Below, in pieces: positions 36,597-46,593 of a stretch of 64,000 nucleotides of DNA. A program made the position numbers and the translations under genes. Position 1 is the stretch's first letter. Every line of letters starts with the position of its first letter. Where the stretch lies: the NCBI RefSeq assembly GCF_019753045.1, contig NZ_JAIELN010000011.1, positions 62,001 through 126,000 of the forward strand, written 5' to 3'. Source of the stretch: Hyphomicrobium sp. GTDB lineage: Bacteria; Pseudomonadota; Alphaproteobacteria; Rhizobiales; Hyphomicrobiaceae. Under the pieces are notes generated by a model. The model was not told the origin of the DNA. It saw nothing but the letters and a program-made list of their open reading frames with translations, and made no database searches.

Positions 36597-38014
36597 GAGG
36601 TCAGCTCTCGCCTCAGTTGTTCCATCACTGCGCGGGCCGTCTGCGGCTCCCCGCCCTTCGGGCCAAGGGGCCGAGCCGCCGGTCGCCACCCATATAGGTC
36701 GAAGTGGGCGAAACGGCGAGCCCGGGTGACAAAGCGCTTCAGGAACAACGCCGCGGTAATGGCGCCGGCAAATGGCGACTCCCAGACGTTGTTCATGTCG
36801 GCGATATCGCTGTCGAGATGACGGCGGTAACCATCCCAAAGCGGCAGATTCCACAACGGATCGCCGATCGAGGCGGCAAGCGGCGGCAGGCTGCGCGCCA
36901 GCTCATCGTCATTGGTGAAGAACGCAGGCAAGTCCGGCCCGAGAGCCGTTCGCGCCGCGCCGGTCAGCGTTGCGAAAACGAAGATGCTGTCCGGCTCGTC
37001 CGCGTCGGCGAGCGCCAGCGCATCGGCGAGCACAAGCCGCCCCTCGGCGTCCGTATTGCCGATCTCGACGCTGAGGCCGAGACGGCTTGCGATCACATCG
37101 CCCGGCCGGAAGGCGTCGCCGCCGACCGAGTTCTCCGCCGTCGGGATCAGCACGCGAAGCCGGCATTTGAGCCCTTGCCCCATGATCATGTGCGCGAGCG
37201 CCAATGCCGTCGCAGCGCCGCCCATGTCCTTCTTCATCAGAAGCATCGCGCTCGCGGGCTTGATGTCGAGACCGCCGGTATCGAACGTGATGCCCTTGCC
37301 GACGAGCGTGATCTTCGGCGCGCCGGCTGGCCCCCAACTCATGTCGATGAGACGCGGCTGCCGCGGGCTCGCGCGGCCGACCGCATGAATGAGAGGGAAG
37401 TTCTGCGTCAGCAGGTCGTCGCCGGTGGTCACCGAAATATCGGCCCCGTGGCGCCCGGCTAGAACACGCGCGATGGCTTCGATATCGGCAGGCGCCATAT
37501 CCGATGCGGGCGTGTTGATCAGATCCCGGCCGAGCCAGACGGCTTCGGCAGTATTGATGATGCGATCCGATCCCGCATTTGCAAGCCGCAGTTTGGCGCG
37601 GCTGCCATTTTTGTCTTTCTTCAAGTAGCGCGAAAACGAGTAGCCGCCGAGAGACCATGCCAACGCTGCGAGATCGCCGTGCGCGAGATCCGAAGCGAAA
37701 CGATACGTTCCCGCCGGCAAGCTTGAACCCAAAAGTCCGGCAAGCAATTCGGAGGGGCCGCTCGGTTCCCCCTGCTGGCCATTGCCGATCCCGAACGCGA
37801 CGGACGCGATGTTTCCGTCTGCGCCGGGAATTAGAACGGTGCGCTTGGCGTTGCCCGCAAACTTCTGCGCCTTGAGCCAGGCTCGCTGAACATCGTCAAG
37901 CGAACCGATGGCATCGACACCGTCGGCCGGAACGAAATGAACAGGGATGTCGTCAGCGGCCGCGGCGCCAAGTGCAAATGTTTCCGCCGCCGCCCAGGCT
38001 GTCGTCTCGGCCAT
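36593..38014 (-). CDS. Leucyl aminopeptidase family protein (M17)
   Basis: 473 residues from the ATG at 38014; a longer frame reaches 38179. M17 aminopeptidases are hexameric two-metal enzymes that remove N-terminal residues. The catalytic block VGKGITFDTGG at ~238-248 carries the metal lysine/aspartate and NTDAEGRL at ~320-327 the Asp-Glu-Arg set. 'LKKDMGG'-like and 'SVGGDAFRPGDV' loops are present. The N-terminal ~150 residues are a divergent macro-like domain. It is translationally coupled to the NlpC/P60 gene and divergent from tadD. Confidence 0.93.
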   Translation of the reverse strand: MAETTAWAAAETFALGAAAADDIPVHFVPADGVDAIGSLDDVQRAWLKAQKFAGNAKRTVLIPGADGNIASVAFGIGNGQQGEPSGPSELLAGLLGSSLPAGTYRFASDLAHGDLAALAWSLGGYSFSRYLKKDKNGSRAKLRLANAGSDRIINTAEAVWLGRDLINTPASDMAPADIEAIARVLAGRHGADISVTTGDDLLTQNFPLIHAVGRASPRQPRLIDMSWGPAGAPKITLVGKGITFDTGGLDIKPASAMLLMKKDMGGAATALALAHMIMGQGLKCRLRVLIPTAENSVGGDAFRPGDVIASRLGLSVEIGNTDAEGRLVLADALALADADEPDSIFVFATLTGAARTALGPDLPAFFTNDDELARSLPPLAASIGDPLWNLPLWDGYRRHLDSDIADMNNVWESPFAGAITAALFLKRFVTRARRFAHFDLYGWRPAARPLGPKGGEPQTARAVMEQLRRELTS

Positions 38015-38226
38015 TCGTCTCACACTCCACTGCGTTGCATTCATTCGATTAAGTCGCGCGCCGGCTGCAACTGTCGGGGCCGCCAGAGCACAAACCGTTT
38101 CAGGATTGCACTGCTTATACAGGTCTGGGGCAAAACTTAAGCGTTTGTTGACCCATGCCTCAGAAACTGACGGTCTCACAAAGATTCGCCCGGGGAACGG
38201 CGAATCAATCCCCGACGGAGACTTTC

Positions 38227-39177
38227 ATGACGCGTTTCGAGCATCCCCTCGCATGTGTAGTGCTGCGGCCCCGGCGCCTCGGCACCCTCGCGGCCCTGAC
38301 CGCGAGCCTGCTTCTGGGAGCCTGCTCCGCGTCAACCGACCTGTTGCCAAGCATCGCCATGAAGCCGACCGACACCAAGACGGCTGATGCCGGCCCGTCG
38401 TCCCCGCAAGATGAGTTGCAGAAGGCCACGATTTACTGGGGCAACGAATACACCAAGAAGCCGACCGAGATCCGCCCGGCACTCAATTATGCGAAAAATC
38501 TGAAAGCGCTTGGTGAAAAGGACAAGGCTCTCGCCGTCCTGCAGCAGGTCAGCCTAATTCACGGCAACAATCCGGAAGTTGCCAGCGAATACGGACGCCT
38601 CGCGCTTGAAATGGATCAGGTCGGCGTCGCCAATCAGATGCTGACAATGGCCGACGACCCGACGAAACCCGATTGGCGTATCGTCTCGGCACGCGGCACG
38701 GTCATGGCCAAGCAGGGCAAGTACACCGAGGCCATCCCATTCTATGAACGCGCCTTGACGCTTTCACCCAACAATCCAACCGTCACGAACAACCTCGCGA
38801 TGGCTTATGCGATGAATGGCGATCCCAAGAAGGCCGAGGGGCTCCTCCGTCAGGCGGTATCCTCGTCCGGGGCGACCCCGAAAATTCGCGAAAACCTCGC
38901 GCTCGTGCTGGGTCTCCAAGGCCGCTACGACGAATCGAAAGCCGTCGCCTCGGGCGTCCTCAACACCGATACCGCATCCGCCAACGCGGCTTACCTGAAG
39001 CAAATGGTGAAAATCGAACCGACGACGGAAATGCCGGACGCGCGAAGCTTTGCCGCCAACACCTCGGTCAGCGCGGCAGCTCCCGTGCAGAATGCAGCGG
39101 CGTCGGCAGGGTCCCTGTCCGTGACGCAAGGCGTCTGGCAGACGAGCACCGACGAGGCGCTGCCGGTCACGCACTAA
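38227..39177 (+). CDS. tadD: TadD, TPR lipoprotein of the Flp pilus
   Basis: 316 residues from the ATG at 38227. A lipobox LLLGAC places Cys33 as the acylated residue, so the protein is anchored to the outer membrane from the periplasm. At least five TPR motifs span ~60-270 ('AIPFYERALTLSPNNPTVTNNLAMAYAMNGDPKKA'). TadD is thought to help assemble the secretin in tight-adherence pili. It converges with tadC on the other strand, and each has its own terminator in the 173-bp gap. Confidence 0.9.
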   Translation: MTRFEHPLACVVLRPRRLGTLAALTASLLLGACSASTDLLPSIAMKPTDTKTADAGPSSPQDELQKATIYWGNEYTKKPTEIRPALNYAKNLKALGEKDKALAVLQQVSLIHGNNPEVASEYGRLALEMDQVGVANQMLTMADDPTKPDWRIVSARGTVMAKQGKYTEAIPFYERALTLSPNNPTVTNNLAMAYAMNGDPKKAEGLLRQAVSSSGATPKIRENLALVLGLQGRYDESKAVASGVLNTDTASANAAYLKQMVKIEPTTEMPDARSFAANTSVSAAAPVQNAAASAGSLSVTQGVWQTSTDEALPVTH

Positions 39178-39222
39178 CCTCGAGCGACTTGCACACACCA
39201 GATCGACAATCCGAGCATTGCC

Positions 39223-39248
39223 CAGCCGGCGAATTCCGCCGGCTGTTT
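39223..39248 (+). terminator. Rho-independent terminator of tadD
   Basis: A perfect 9-bp stem, CAGCCGGCG with CGCCGGCTG, encloses AATTC and is followed by TTT. It faces the tadD direction. Confidence 0.8.
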
Positions 39249-39274
39249 GCGTTCATGCCTTCCATTGCCGCGTC

Positions 39275-39303
39275 AAAAAAAAGCCCCGGCCACCGAAAGG
39301 GGC
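39275..39303 (-). terminator. Rho-independent terminator of the cpa/tad operon
   Basis: On the minus strand GCCCC pairs with GGGGC around an 11-base loop and is followed by eight T residues (the A-run at 39275-39282). It ends transcription leaving tadC. Confidence 0.75.
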
Positions 39304-39350
39304 CAGGGCCGACGCGACACAAATCGAAAACGCGGCGGTTGCGCCTAATC

Positions 39351-40334
39351 TTACTTGTTCATCTGCATGTAACTGATGCCGGCCGGACCGAGGATGACGA
39401 TGAAAAGCACGGGCAAGAAAAACACGATCATGGGAACAGTCAGCTTCGGCGGCAAAGCAGCAGCTTTGCGTTCGGCTTCCGACTGCCGGATCTCGCGGTT
39501 TTCCTTCGCCATCGTTCTGAGCGCTTGCCCGACTGGCGTGCCGTAACGCTCGGCTTGTACAAGCGCCGTCATCACCGATTTGACGCCGGGAAGCCCCGTC
39601 CGCTTGGCCAGATTTTCATACGCCTGCCTGCGATCCTGCAGGTACGACAGCTCTGCCGTCGTCAGCATCATCTCCTCGGCGAGCTCGACCGACTGGGTGA
39701 CGATCTCCTTGCCGACCTTCGCAAAGCCCGCCTCGACCGACATGCCCGATTGCACGCATATCAAGAGCATATCGAGCGCGTCCGGCCACGCTTGCTTGAT
39801 CGCCATCTGCCGCTTCTGTACGCGGTTGGAGATGAACATGTTCGGCACGTAAAAGCCGAGAAAGCCTGCAGCTAACGCCATCAGGAAGTTGATGAGCGGA
39901 GGATAGCCGCTGTCATAGAGCACGAAGAGATAGAACAGCGCGAAAAAGAAGATCACGATCGGCGCGGCGACGCGGAAGAACATGAAGGACACGATATTCG
40001 CCTGACCGCGAAGACCGGCGCGCTTCAGGTTTTCACGCAATTCCTCGTTGTCGAAGCGCTCGCGAAGCTTCAGCTGATCGACGACCTGCTGCATGAAGCC
40101 CTTCGGCGTCGATCTCAACCGCCCGCCCTGCGGACGATCCTTCGTCGCCAGTTCCGCGAGACGGGCTGAACGCATCTTGCCGCGTTCGATGGCCATCTCC
40201 TTCATGCGCCGGTTCATCTGGTCACGCTGCAACATCGGCAGCGCAACCGTCAGAACAGTCGCAAACACGCAGACGGCGGCCAGCACCGTCGCGATGAATT
40301 GGGGGTCCATTACAACGTCGACGAACGACAACAT
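39351..40334 (-). CDS. tadC: TadC, inner-membrane platform protein
   Basis: 327 residues. A type II/IV-like GspF-domain protein; TadB and TadC together form the platform that the CpaF ATPase drives. N-terminal helix ~10-34, a cytoplasmic GspF bundle (~165-290, 'DALDMLLICVQSGMSVEAGFAKVGKE') and helices near 110-135, 145-160 and 300-320 are visible. It is the last gene of the minus-strand pilus operon and is followed by a terminator. Confidence 0.93.
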   Translation of the reverse strand: MLSFVDVVMDPQFIATVLAAVCVFATVLTVALPMLQRDQMNRRMKEMAIERGKMRSARLAELATKDRPQGGRLRSTPKGFMQQVVDQLKLRERFDNEELRENLKRAGLRGQANIVSFMFFRVAAPIVIFFFALFYLFVLYDSGYPPLINFLMALAAGFLGFYVPNMFISNRVQKRQMAIKQAWPDALDMLLICVQSGMSVEAGFAKVGKEIVTQSVELAEEMMLTTAELSYLQDRRQAYENLAKRTGLPGVKSVMTALVQAERYGTPVGQALRTMAKENREIRQSEAERKAAALPPKLTVPMIVFFLPVLFIVILGPAGISYMQMNK

Positions 40335-40373
40335 CGCTATACCACCAGCATGTCTGTCTGCACGAGCAGAAAC

Positions 40374-41363
40374 CTAGAACTTGAAGTTGATCATCTTCTT
40401 CATGATAAGAACGCCCGCCATCATCCACGCCGCGCCGCCCGTAACCATGAAATGCCCGACGGTCGTGGTGAAAAGCGGCATGATGTACCCAGGCGACGAA
40501 AGAAAGACCATTGTCATGACGCCTGGCGGCAACGATGCGAGCACCATTGCGGACGCTTTTGCTTCAGCGGAAAGCGCCTTGACTTTGAGCGCCAGCATTT
40601 GCCGGTCACGAAGAACGTTCGAAAGATTTGCAAGCGCTTCAGACAAGTTACCGCCGGATTGCTGCTGAATGCCGATGACGATCGTCAGGAAGCGCATTTC
40701 CGATATCGGCATGCGATCACACATGCGCTCCAGGCCATCCGCGATGGAAACGCCGAGTCGCTGCTGCTCGACGACTTCGCGGAACTCACCGGCAAGCGGC
40801 TCCGGACTTTCGCGCGAAATGACCTGAAGACATTCGTTCAACGGCAGACCGGACTTGATGCCACGCACGACGACGTCGATGGCGTTCGCCAATTGAGCTA
40901 CGAATTTCTGCTGACGCCGGCTGATCATCTTATTGAGGATCCAGCGCGGTATACCGAACCCGCCGACAATCGCCGCGACGACCGCACCGCTTAGCGACAG
41001 CCCCATGATGAATATCGCGATCGCCGCCAAGAGAGCGCCGAGCAACGCGCTGGCGACATAGAATTCTCGCGGCGTCATTTTCGAACCGGACCGCATCAGA
41101 CGCAGACCGAGCGTCACTTTCTTGTCGGCTTTCTGGCGGTCCTCGAGTTCCTTCAGCGTGTCGGCCACGGACTTCCTGCGGCTGCTTTGCAGATCGCCTG
41201 CAACGCCCGAAAGGCGCGAGCCTCGCGCGCCGGAAACGCTCTCCAATCGCTTCGATTGCCGGTCATCCGCAAAATACGGATACGCAATTGCGAAGACCGC
41301 CCCGGCGAATGCCAGCGCCGCCAGCAGCGGCACCATGAGCGAAAGAAGATCGACATCACCCAT
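40374..41363 (-). CDS. tadB: TadB, inner-membrane platform protein
   Basis: 329 residues from the ATG at 41363, overlapping the end of cpaF by 8 bp. A GspF-like domain spans ~140-270 ('AQLANAIDVVVRGIKSGLPLNECLQVISRESPEP'), with transmembrane helices near 8-27, 97-115, 118-135 and 285-325. It partners with TadC to anchor the Flp pilus motor. Translational coupling to the ATPase is usual in this locus. Confidence 0.94.
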   Translation of the reverse strand: MGDVDLLSLMVPLLAALAFAGAVFAIAYPYFADDRQSKRLESVSGARGSRLSGVAGDLQSSRRKSVADTLKELEDRQKADKKVTLGLRLMRSGSKMTPREFYVASALLGALLAAIAIFIMGLSLSGAVVAAIVGGFGIPRWILNKMISRRQQKFVAQLANAIDVVVRGIKSGLPLNECLQVISRESPEPLAGEFREVVEQQRLGVSIADGLERMCDRMPISEMRFLTIVIGIQQQSGGNLSEALANLSNVLRDRQMLALKVKALSAEAKASAMVLASLPPGVMTMVFLSSPGYIMPLFTTTVGHFMVTGGAAWMMAGVLIMKKMINFKF

Positions 41364-42849
41364 TGCGATCACCAAGCGGACTGCCGTGTTTGTCTTCCAT
41401 CTCGGACTGGACGAGCGCGCGCGTGAGGCGTTCCGTCTCACCGTAATATTCTGCGCGTTCCATGAAGCGCGGTCGCGTGATGCCCGTCGACCGGTGATGG
41501 CCGATCAGCTTCCCGTGCGCATCCTCGCCGGTAATTTCATAGATGATCAGGTTCTGAAGAGTGATCGTCTCTTCTTCCATGCCGATAACTTCGGTGATGT
41601 GCGTGATTTTGCGCGAGCCGTCACGCAAGCGCGAAGCCTGAACGATCACATCGATGGAACCGCAAATCATTTCGCGAATGGTCTTGATCGGTAGCGCGTA
41701 ACCGCCTTGCATGATCATCGACTCGAGACGGCTCAGCGCTTCGCGCGGGCTGTTGGCGTGCAACGTGCCCATCGAACCGTCGTGGCCCGTGTTCATCGCC
41801 TGCAGCAGATCGAACGCTTCGGGTCCGCGGACCTCGCCGACGATAATACGTTCCGGACGCATACGAAGGCAGTTCTTGATGAGATCACGCATCTTGATCT
41901 CACCCTCGCCTTCGAGATTGGGCGGCCGCGTTTCGAGACGCACGACGTGGGGCTGCTGCAGCTGAAGCTCGGCAGAGTCCTCGCATGTGATAATGCGCTC
42001 GTCGTCGTCAATCGAACCCGTAAGACAGTTGAGAAGCGTCGTCTTACCGGAACCCGTGCCGCCCGAAATAAGAACGTTACAGCGTACGCGCCCGATGATC
42101 TCGAGGATCGTCTTGGCATCCGGCGTAATCGATCCGAACTTGACCAGCTGCTCGAGCCGCAAACGGTCCTTCTTGAATTTACGGATAGTGAGCGCGGGTC
42201 CATCGATCGCGAGAGGGGGCGCAATGACGTTGACGCGCGATCCATCAGGAAGACGCGCGTCGCAAATCGGGCTCGATTCATCGACGCGCCGGCCAACCTG
42301 GCTGACGATGCGCTGACAGATATTCATCAGCTGCTGGTTGTCGGCGAACCGGACGTTGGTCTTTTGAACCTTGCCGCCGACCTCGATGAACGTCGTGGTG
42401 GCGCCGTTCACCATGATGTCGGCGATGTCGTCGCGCGCCAGAAGAGGCTCGAGCGGGCCGTAACCGAGCACGTCGTTGCAAATGTCTTCGAGCAGTTCTT
42501 CCTGCTCGGAAATCGACATCACGACGTTTTTGATTTGAATGATTTCGCTGACGATATCGCGAATTTCTTCGCGCGCGGCAATGCTATCGAGCTTCGACAG
42601 CTGCGTGAGATCGATCGTATCGATCAGCGCGTTGAAGACGGTCGTCTTGACGTCGTAGTACTCTTCCGAGTGCCGCCGCTGAGACTCGACCACAGGCTCT
42701 GCTCGCTGCGGCGCGGGGTTCGGCGCGGCGGGTGCCCGCGCCGGCGCCGATGCGCGCGGTTCGATACCGGCCGCGGCCGCCTGCGGTTCAGGAGCCTGCG
42801 GCGCAACGCGCCTCTCTGACGATTGATCGTTGGAGCGCCTACCGAACAT
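41356..42849 (-). CDS. cpaF: CpaF/TadA pilus assembly ATPase
   Basis: 497 residues. A type II/IV secretion ATPase (VirB11/GspE family). A Pro/Ala-rich low-complexity head (~15-55) precedes the N-domain; the motor domain has Walker [10 protein letters not shown] at ~262-270, '[11 protein letters not shown]' and the Walker B/His-box region '[29 protein letters not shown]'. It powers both extension and retraction of Flp pili in Caulobacter-type systems. Preceded by cpaE (13-bp gap). Confidence 0.97.
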   Translation of the reverse strand: MFGRRSNDQSSERRVAPQAPEPQAAAAGIEPRASAPARAPAAPNPAPQRAEPVVESQRRHSEEYYDVKTTVFNALIDTIDLTQLSKLDSIAAREEIRDIVSEIIQIKNVVMSISEQEELLEDICNDVLGYGPLEPLLARDDIADIMVNGATTTFIEVGGKVQKTNVRFADNQQLMNICQRIVSQVGRRVDESSPICDARLPDGSRVNVIAPPLAIDGPALTIRKFKKDRLRLEQLVKFGSITPDAKTILEIIGRVRCNVLISGGTGSGKTTLLNCLTGSIDDDERIITCEDSAELQLQQPHVVRLETRPPNLEGEGEIKMRDLIKNCLRMRPERIIVGEVRGPEAFDLLQAMNTGHDGSMGTLHANSPREALSRLESMIMQGGYALPIKTIREMICGSIDVIVQASRLRDGSRKITHITEVIGMEEETITLQNLIIYEITGEDAHGKLIGHHRSTGITRPRFMERAEYYGETERLTRALVQSEMEDKHGSPLGDRNG

Positions 42850-42862
42850 GGGGCTTGGGTCC

Positions 42863-44164
42863 TCAACGCTTGAGCTTCAACTTCTCCAGTATCGGCGCAA
42901 TGGCCGACAGCGGCGAACTCTGTTTTTCCGCTTTAGTGTCTTTACGCCGCGTTAGCCTGAACGCTAATTCGTGGAACTTCTCGATCGACTTCGCCTTCGA
43001 GTTGAACTCGGCGATCATTTGCCCGTTGTTCGCCGCCTGGCTGAAAGTTTCGGAATCGTAGTCGATCACTGAAACGACCTTGAGACCGAGAGCCTGCTCG
43101 AATTCCTTGACGCTGATTTCTTGGCGCTTCGGCACGTTCGCCATGTTCAGGATCAAGTGCGGCTTCTCATCGTTTTTGCGCGACGCCTTGAGAAGATCGA
43201 CGATGTTCTTGGCGTTCCGCAGGTTCGCAAGATCGGGAACGGCCGTGATGACGACCTCGTCGGCCTGCAGCAGGACGCGCTTCGACCACGGCGACCAGCC
43301 GTGCGGCAGATCGACTGCAACGAACGGCACGTTCTGGCGCGCCACATCGATAACGATGGCGCAGGCCTCGGGCGAAATATCGTAGTCGCGGTCAAGCACG
43401 ACGGGTGCCGCGAAAATTGAAAGATGCTGCGAGCATTTCGTCAGCAGACGATCGAGCAACTGGTCATCCAGACGCTCCGGCGTCGCCAACGCTTCAGCGA
43501 TGCCCTGAACAGGGTCCTGATTGAAATCGAGGCCGGTGGTGCCGAACGCAAGATCGAGATCGGCGATCGTGACGTCCGATTTCAAAACTTCCGACATCGT
43601 CCACGCCACGTTGTGGCAAATGGTCGACGAACCGACGCCGCCTTTCGCTCCGATGAATGCGAAAACGTGGCCGACGGGATCGGTTTCCGGATTGTTGTAG
43701 AGATTGGAAATGCTCTCCATCAACCCCATCGGATCGACCGGCGCGACGAGATACTCCGCGACGCCGCGCTTCAAGAGCTCGCGATAGAGGAGCACATCGT
43801 TGTGCCGTCCGACGACGATGACTTTTGTCCCCGGATCGCAGCTCTCCGCCAACCGGTCGAGTTCGACGAGCAATTGGCTGCCTTTCAGCGCGCTGTCGAG
43901 AATGATCAGATTGGGCGTCGGGCTATCGAGATAGTGCGCGACGGCAGCGCCAATGCCGCCCATGTGGACGCTGACGTGCGCTTTCGACAAGCGACGGTCG
44001 TTGGCTGCATACTGAAGCGCGTCGGCAACCACCGGATCGTCGCAAAAAGCTTGAATGGAGATGCGCGGAATAGGACGCGCGCGATCGGCCGGATGGAGAT
44101 CAGGAGAGCCGCCATCCTCGAGGATCGGTTCCTCGCTTGGGCTGTCTGGAGCGTGCTTGGACAT
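42863..44164 (-). CDS. cpaE: CpaE/TadZ pilus localisation protein
   Basis: 433 residues. A receiver-like N-terminal domain (~33-155, without an obvious phospho-acceptor cluster) precedes a ParA/MinD-type ATPase domain with deviant Walker motif IGAKGGVGSST at ~171-181, in which the usual GK is GS. TadZ/CpaE proteins mark the pole for pilus assembly. The Asp after 'VTIADLDLAFGTTGLDF' aligns with Walker A'. It follows cpaD by 15 bp. Confidence 0.94.
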   Translation of the reverse strand: MSKHAPDSPSEEPILEDGGSPDLHPADRARPIPRISIQAFCDDPVVADALQYAANDRRLSKAHVSVHMGGIGAAVAHYLDSPTPNLIILDSALKGSQLLVELDRLAESCDPGTKVIVVGRHNDVLLYRELLKRGVAEYLVAPVDPMGLMESISNLYNNPETDPVGHVFAFIGAKGGVGSSTICHNVAWTMSEVLKSDVTIADLDLAFGTTGLDFNQDPVQGIAEALATPERLDDQLLDRLLTKCSQHLSIFAAPVVLDRDYDISPEACAIVIDVARQNVPFVAVDLPHGWSPWSKRVLLQADEVVITAVPDLANLRNAKNIVDLLKASRKNDEKPHLILNMANVPKRQEISVKEFEQALGLKVVSVIDYDSETFSQAANNGQMIAEFNSKAKSIEKFHELAFRLTRRKDTKAEKQSSPLSAIAPILEKLKLKR

Positions 44165-44179
44165 GTCGTCTCCGAAAGA

Positions 44180-44917
44180 TCAATTGCTGACGGGCTTGGC
44201 GATCGTCACGGCTTCGGCATCGGCGCCGAGCGGCTTACCCGCCACGTATTTGGAATACATATCGTCCCGGCGGTTCGCATCGCGGCTGGTCATCGTGCGC
44301 GGACCGAGCAGGTCAGCGGGGTTAGCGACCATGGCGGCAAGATTACGCTGCCCCGCGCAGCCCATGTTTGGATACGGCGTATTTTGATAGTTCGCCGCGA
44401 GATTTTCCGACCAGTCCTGTCCGCACTCCGGCGCCTCGGCCACATAGCGCATATATGACAAACGCAACGGCGCATCCCGGCCATCGGCGTGATAGGCCTC
44501 CACCGCAATCGATGTTTCCGAATAGCCGGTTTCGATCATCAACCGGCGCGCTTCGTCGGCCGCCTGCATTGCGGCGCCTTCGTTTGCCGAACCGCCCGGA
44601 GCCGATATGACGATGCGGCTGTTTCCGGCATCCGAAGCGCGGCTTCTGCCGGCGAACTCCAAAACGCGCGCGCGCTGCGCTGGTGTCAGACCATCCGAGC
44701 TCGCTCCGATATGCAGATTGAGCGTTGCCGGCTGCTGCGACACGAGGATCGGATGTCGTTGCTCGGGATCAATGACCGACCAGCCCGCAACCTGCGGGCC
44801 GGGGGCATCGCGACGGCATCCGGCAACGGCAAGCGGAAGCAACGCGATGACAAGAACTTTGGCGAAGCCCGAGCGTAGTTTCCGGGGCCAGGGGTCGGTC
44901 GTGCACTTGATCGGCAT
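44180..44917 (-). CDS. cpaD: CpaD pilus lipoprotein
   Basis: 245 residues. Lipobox LAVAGC gives Cys34 as the lipidated residue. CpaD proteins assist the CpaC secretin at the outer membrane. The family features are 'LSYMRYVAEAPECGQDWSENLA' and 'NMGCAGQRNLAAMVANPADLLGPR' near the C-terminus. It lies 18 bp after cpaC and 15 bp before cpaE in the same operon. Confidence 0.93.
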   Translation of the reverse strand: MPIKCTTDPWPRKLRSGFAKVLVIALLPLAVAGCRRDAPGPQVAGWSVIDPEQRHPILVSQQPATLNLHIGASSDGLTPAQRARVLEFAGRSRASDAGNSRIVISAPGGSANEGAAMQAADEARRLMIETGYSETSIAVEAYHADGRDAPLRLSYMRYVAEAPECGQDWSENLAANYQNTPYPNMGCAGQRNLAAMVANPADLLGPRTMTSRDANRRDDMYSKYVAGKPLGADAEAVTIAKPVSN

Positions 44918-44935
44918 GATGCGTCTGCGCCCCAG

Positions 44936-46555
44936 TTATTCGACGATAAAACCGTAATCACCCTTGAGACCGCCGGAAGGCATCACTTCGCTCTTGCCGT
45001 AGATCCTGTTGAGATGACCAAGAAAGTCCGCCTTGAGGTCGGTCGCCGGCGCCAACCCGTCCGTCGGCGCAGCAAGCTGCTGACGCGAGGTTGGCTGCAC
45101 TAGGTAAGGCGTCACGATGACGACCAGCTCCGACTCCTGATTTTGGAAATCGCGGCTTCGGAACAGCGTGCCGAGAATTGGAATGTCCTTGGCGCCGGGC
45201 AGGCCGTCGATATTCTGCTTGGTCTTCGTGTTGATGAGGCCTGCGAGGGCGAGCGATCCACCGGACGGCAACTCCACGACCGTTTTCGCCTGCCGCGTAT
45301 CGAACACCGGATTGCCGCCGATGAATTGCGAAATATCGCTGACGCTGGTGTCGATCTTCAGACTGATGCGGCCTTCCGAAAGCACGACAGGCGTAAAGCC
45401 GAGCTGCACACCGAATTTCTTGAATGCAACGGAACTCGTACCGGTTTGCGTGTCGATGCCGGTGACGTACGGGACCTCGCCGCCCGCGAGGAATTCCGCT
45501 GCCTCACCCGAAATGGCCGTCAGGTTCGGTTCGGCAAGTGTCCGGATCAGACCGTCGCGCTCCAGCGCTCGGATCGCCGACTGGATTCGATTAGCACCCG
45601 TACCCCATCCCGACAGCAGACCACTATTGCCGATCGCGCCGTTACCAGGGCCGGAGTTGAACGGGCAGATAGGGACGCCGGCGGCGCAAGCAGCGCCGGC
45701 GGCAGCAGGAAGGCCGAACGTTGGAAGCGCCCCGAGACCCTGGGCGGTCGTTATCGGCAATGCGTTTTCCGTCAGAAGCGTTGTCGAGAAGCTTCCCGAC
45801 TGCAGCATTCCGCCAAGATTGACGCCCAACTGCTTCAGAGCCGTCCGCTGAACTTCCGCGACCGTCACCTTGAGCATCACCTGCTCTTCGGCTTCGACCG
45901 TCAGCATGTTGATGACGGGTTGTTTCTGCTGACTGGTCCCGCTTTCGGCTGTCGAAACGCCCTCTTTGACGTTGACCGACATGCTGGTGAGCTGCTGCGA
46001 GATGAACTGCGCGGCGATGTTGCCGGCGCGGGTCGAATCGATCGGACTCTTGACGCTTCCCGTCAGGATGACCGTCTGATTGAGCATCTCCACCTTGATC
46101 GAAGAGCCGGTGATGATCCGGTTGAGGAGCGATTGCAGTCCCGCCGTCTCTCTCTCGATGTAGAGCTCCATGGTCGCGAATTGCGCGCCCGAGGTATCGA
46201 AGAAGAAGGCATTTGCTTCGCCGGTCCCTTTGGCGAGCAGGAAAACGCGGTTTGAGCTCAGCACCACTGCATCGATGACGGCGGGGTTCGACACCATCAC
46301 GTCGCGGACATCGCGCGGGAATTCGAGAAGGACCGATTTCCCCATGCCGATCTTCAGGCTTTTCTTGATAGGGCCACCGGTGTCCTGGATGCGAATGAAC
46401 GACTGATGATGCCCTGCGTCCGCCGAAAGATCGCGGAACGTCTCTTCGGGCTCTGGCGGCTGTGCTACTGCCGCCGAAAAGGCGAGCGTCGCGCCAAAAA
46501 GCATGACGACGGCGCGCAACCGCGCGCGCCAAGAAAAACAGGAATTACTGCGCAT
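44936..46555 (-). CDS. cpaC: CpaC/RcpA outer-membrane secretin
   Basis: 539 residues. A signal peptide (~1-31) is followed by the secretin N-domain ('GKSVLLEFPRDVRDVMVSNPAVIDAVVLSSNRVFLL', ~70-110), a BON-type region (~140-200) and the secretin core (~220-500) with 'EGLIRTLAEPNLTAISGEAAEFLAGGEVP'-type sequence and 'VELPSGGSLALAGLI'. It forms the outer-membrane channel for the Flp pilus. It follows cpaB by 38 bp. Confidence 0.95.
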   Translation of the reverse strand: MRSNSCFSWRARLRAVVMLFGATLAFSAAVAQPPEPEETFRDLSADAGHHQSFIRIQDTGGPIKKSLKIGMGKSVLLEFPRDVRDVMVSNPAVIDAVVLSSNRVFLLAKGTGEANAFFFDTSGAQFATMELYIERETAGLQSLLNRIITGSSIKVEMLNQTVILTGSVKSPIDSTRAGNIAAQFISQQLTSMSVNVKEGVSTAESGTSQQKQPVINMLTVEAEEQVMLKVTVAEVQRTALKQLGVNLGGMLQSGSFSTTLLTENALPITTAQGLGALPTFGLPAAAGAACAAGVPICPFNSGPGNGAIGNSGLLSGWGTGANRIQSAIRALERDGLIRTLAEPNLTAISGEAAEFLAGGEVPYVTGIDTQTGTSSVAFKKFGVQLGFTPVVLSEGRISLKIDTSVSDISQFIGGNPVFDTRQAKTVVELPSGGSLALAGLINTKTKQNIDGLPGAKDIPILGTLFRSRDFQNQESELVVIVTPYLVQPTSRQQLAAPTDGLAPATDLKADFLGHLNRIYGKSEVMPSGGLKGDYGFIVE

Positions 46556-46593
46556 GAGCCCTTAACCTATGACGGCTACTGATTAGTCTTTAC

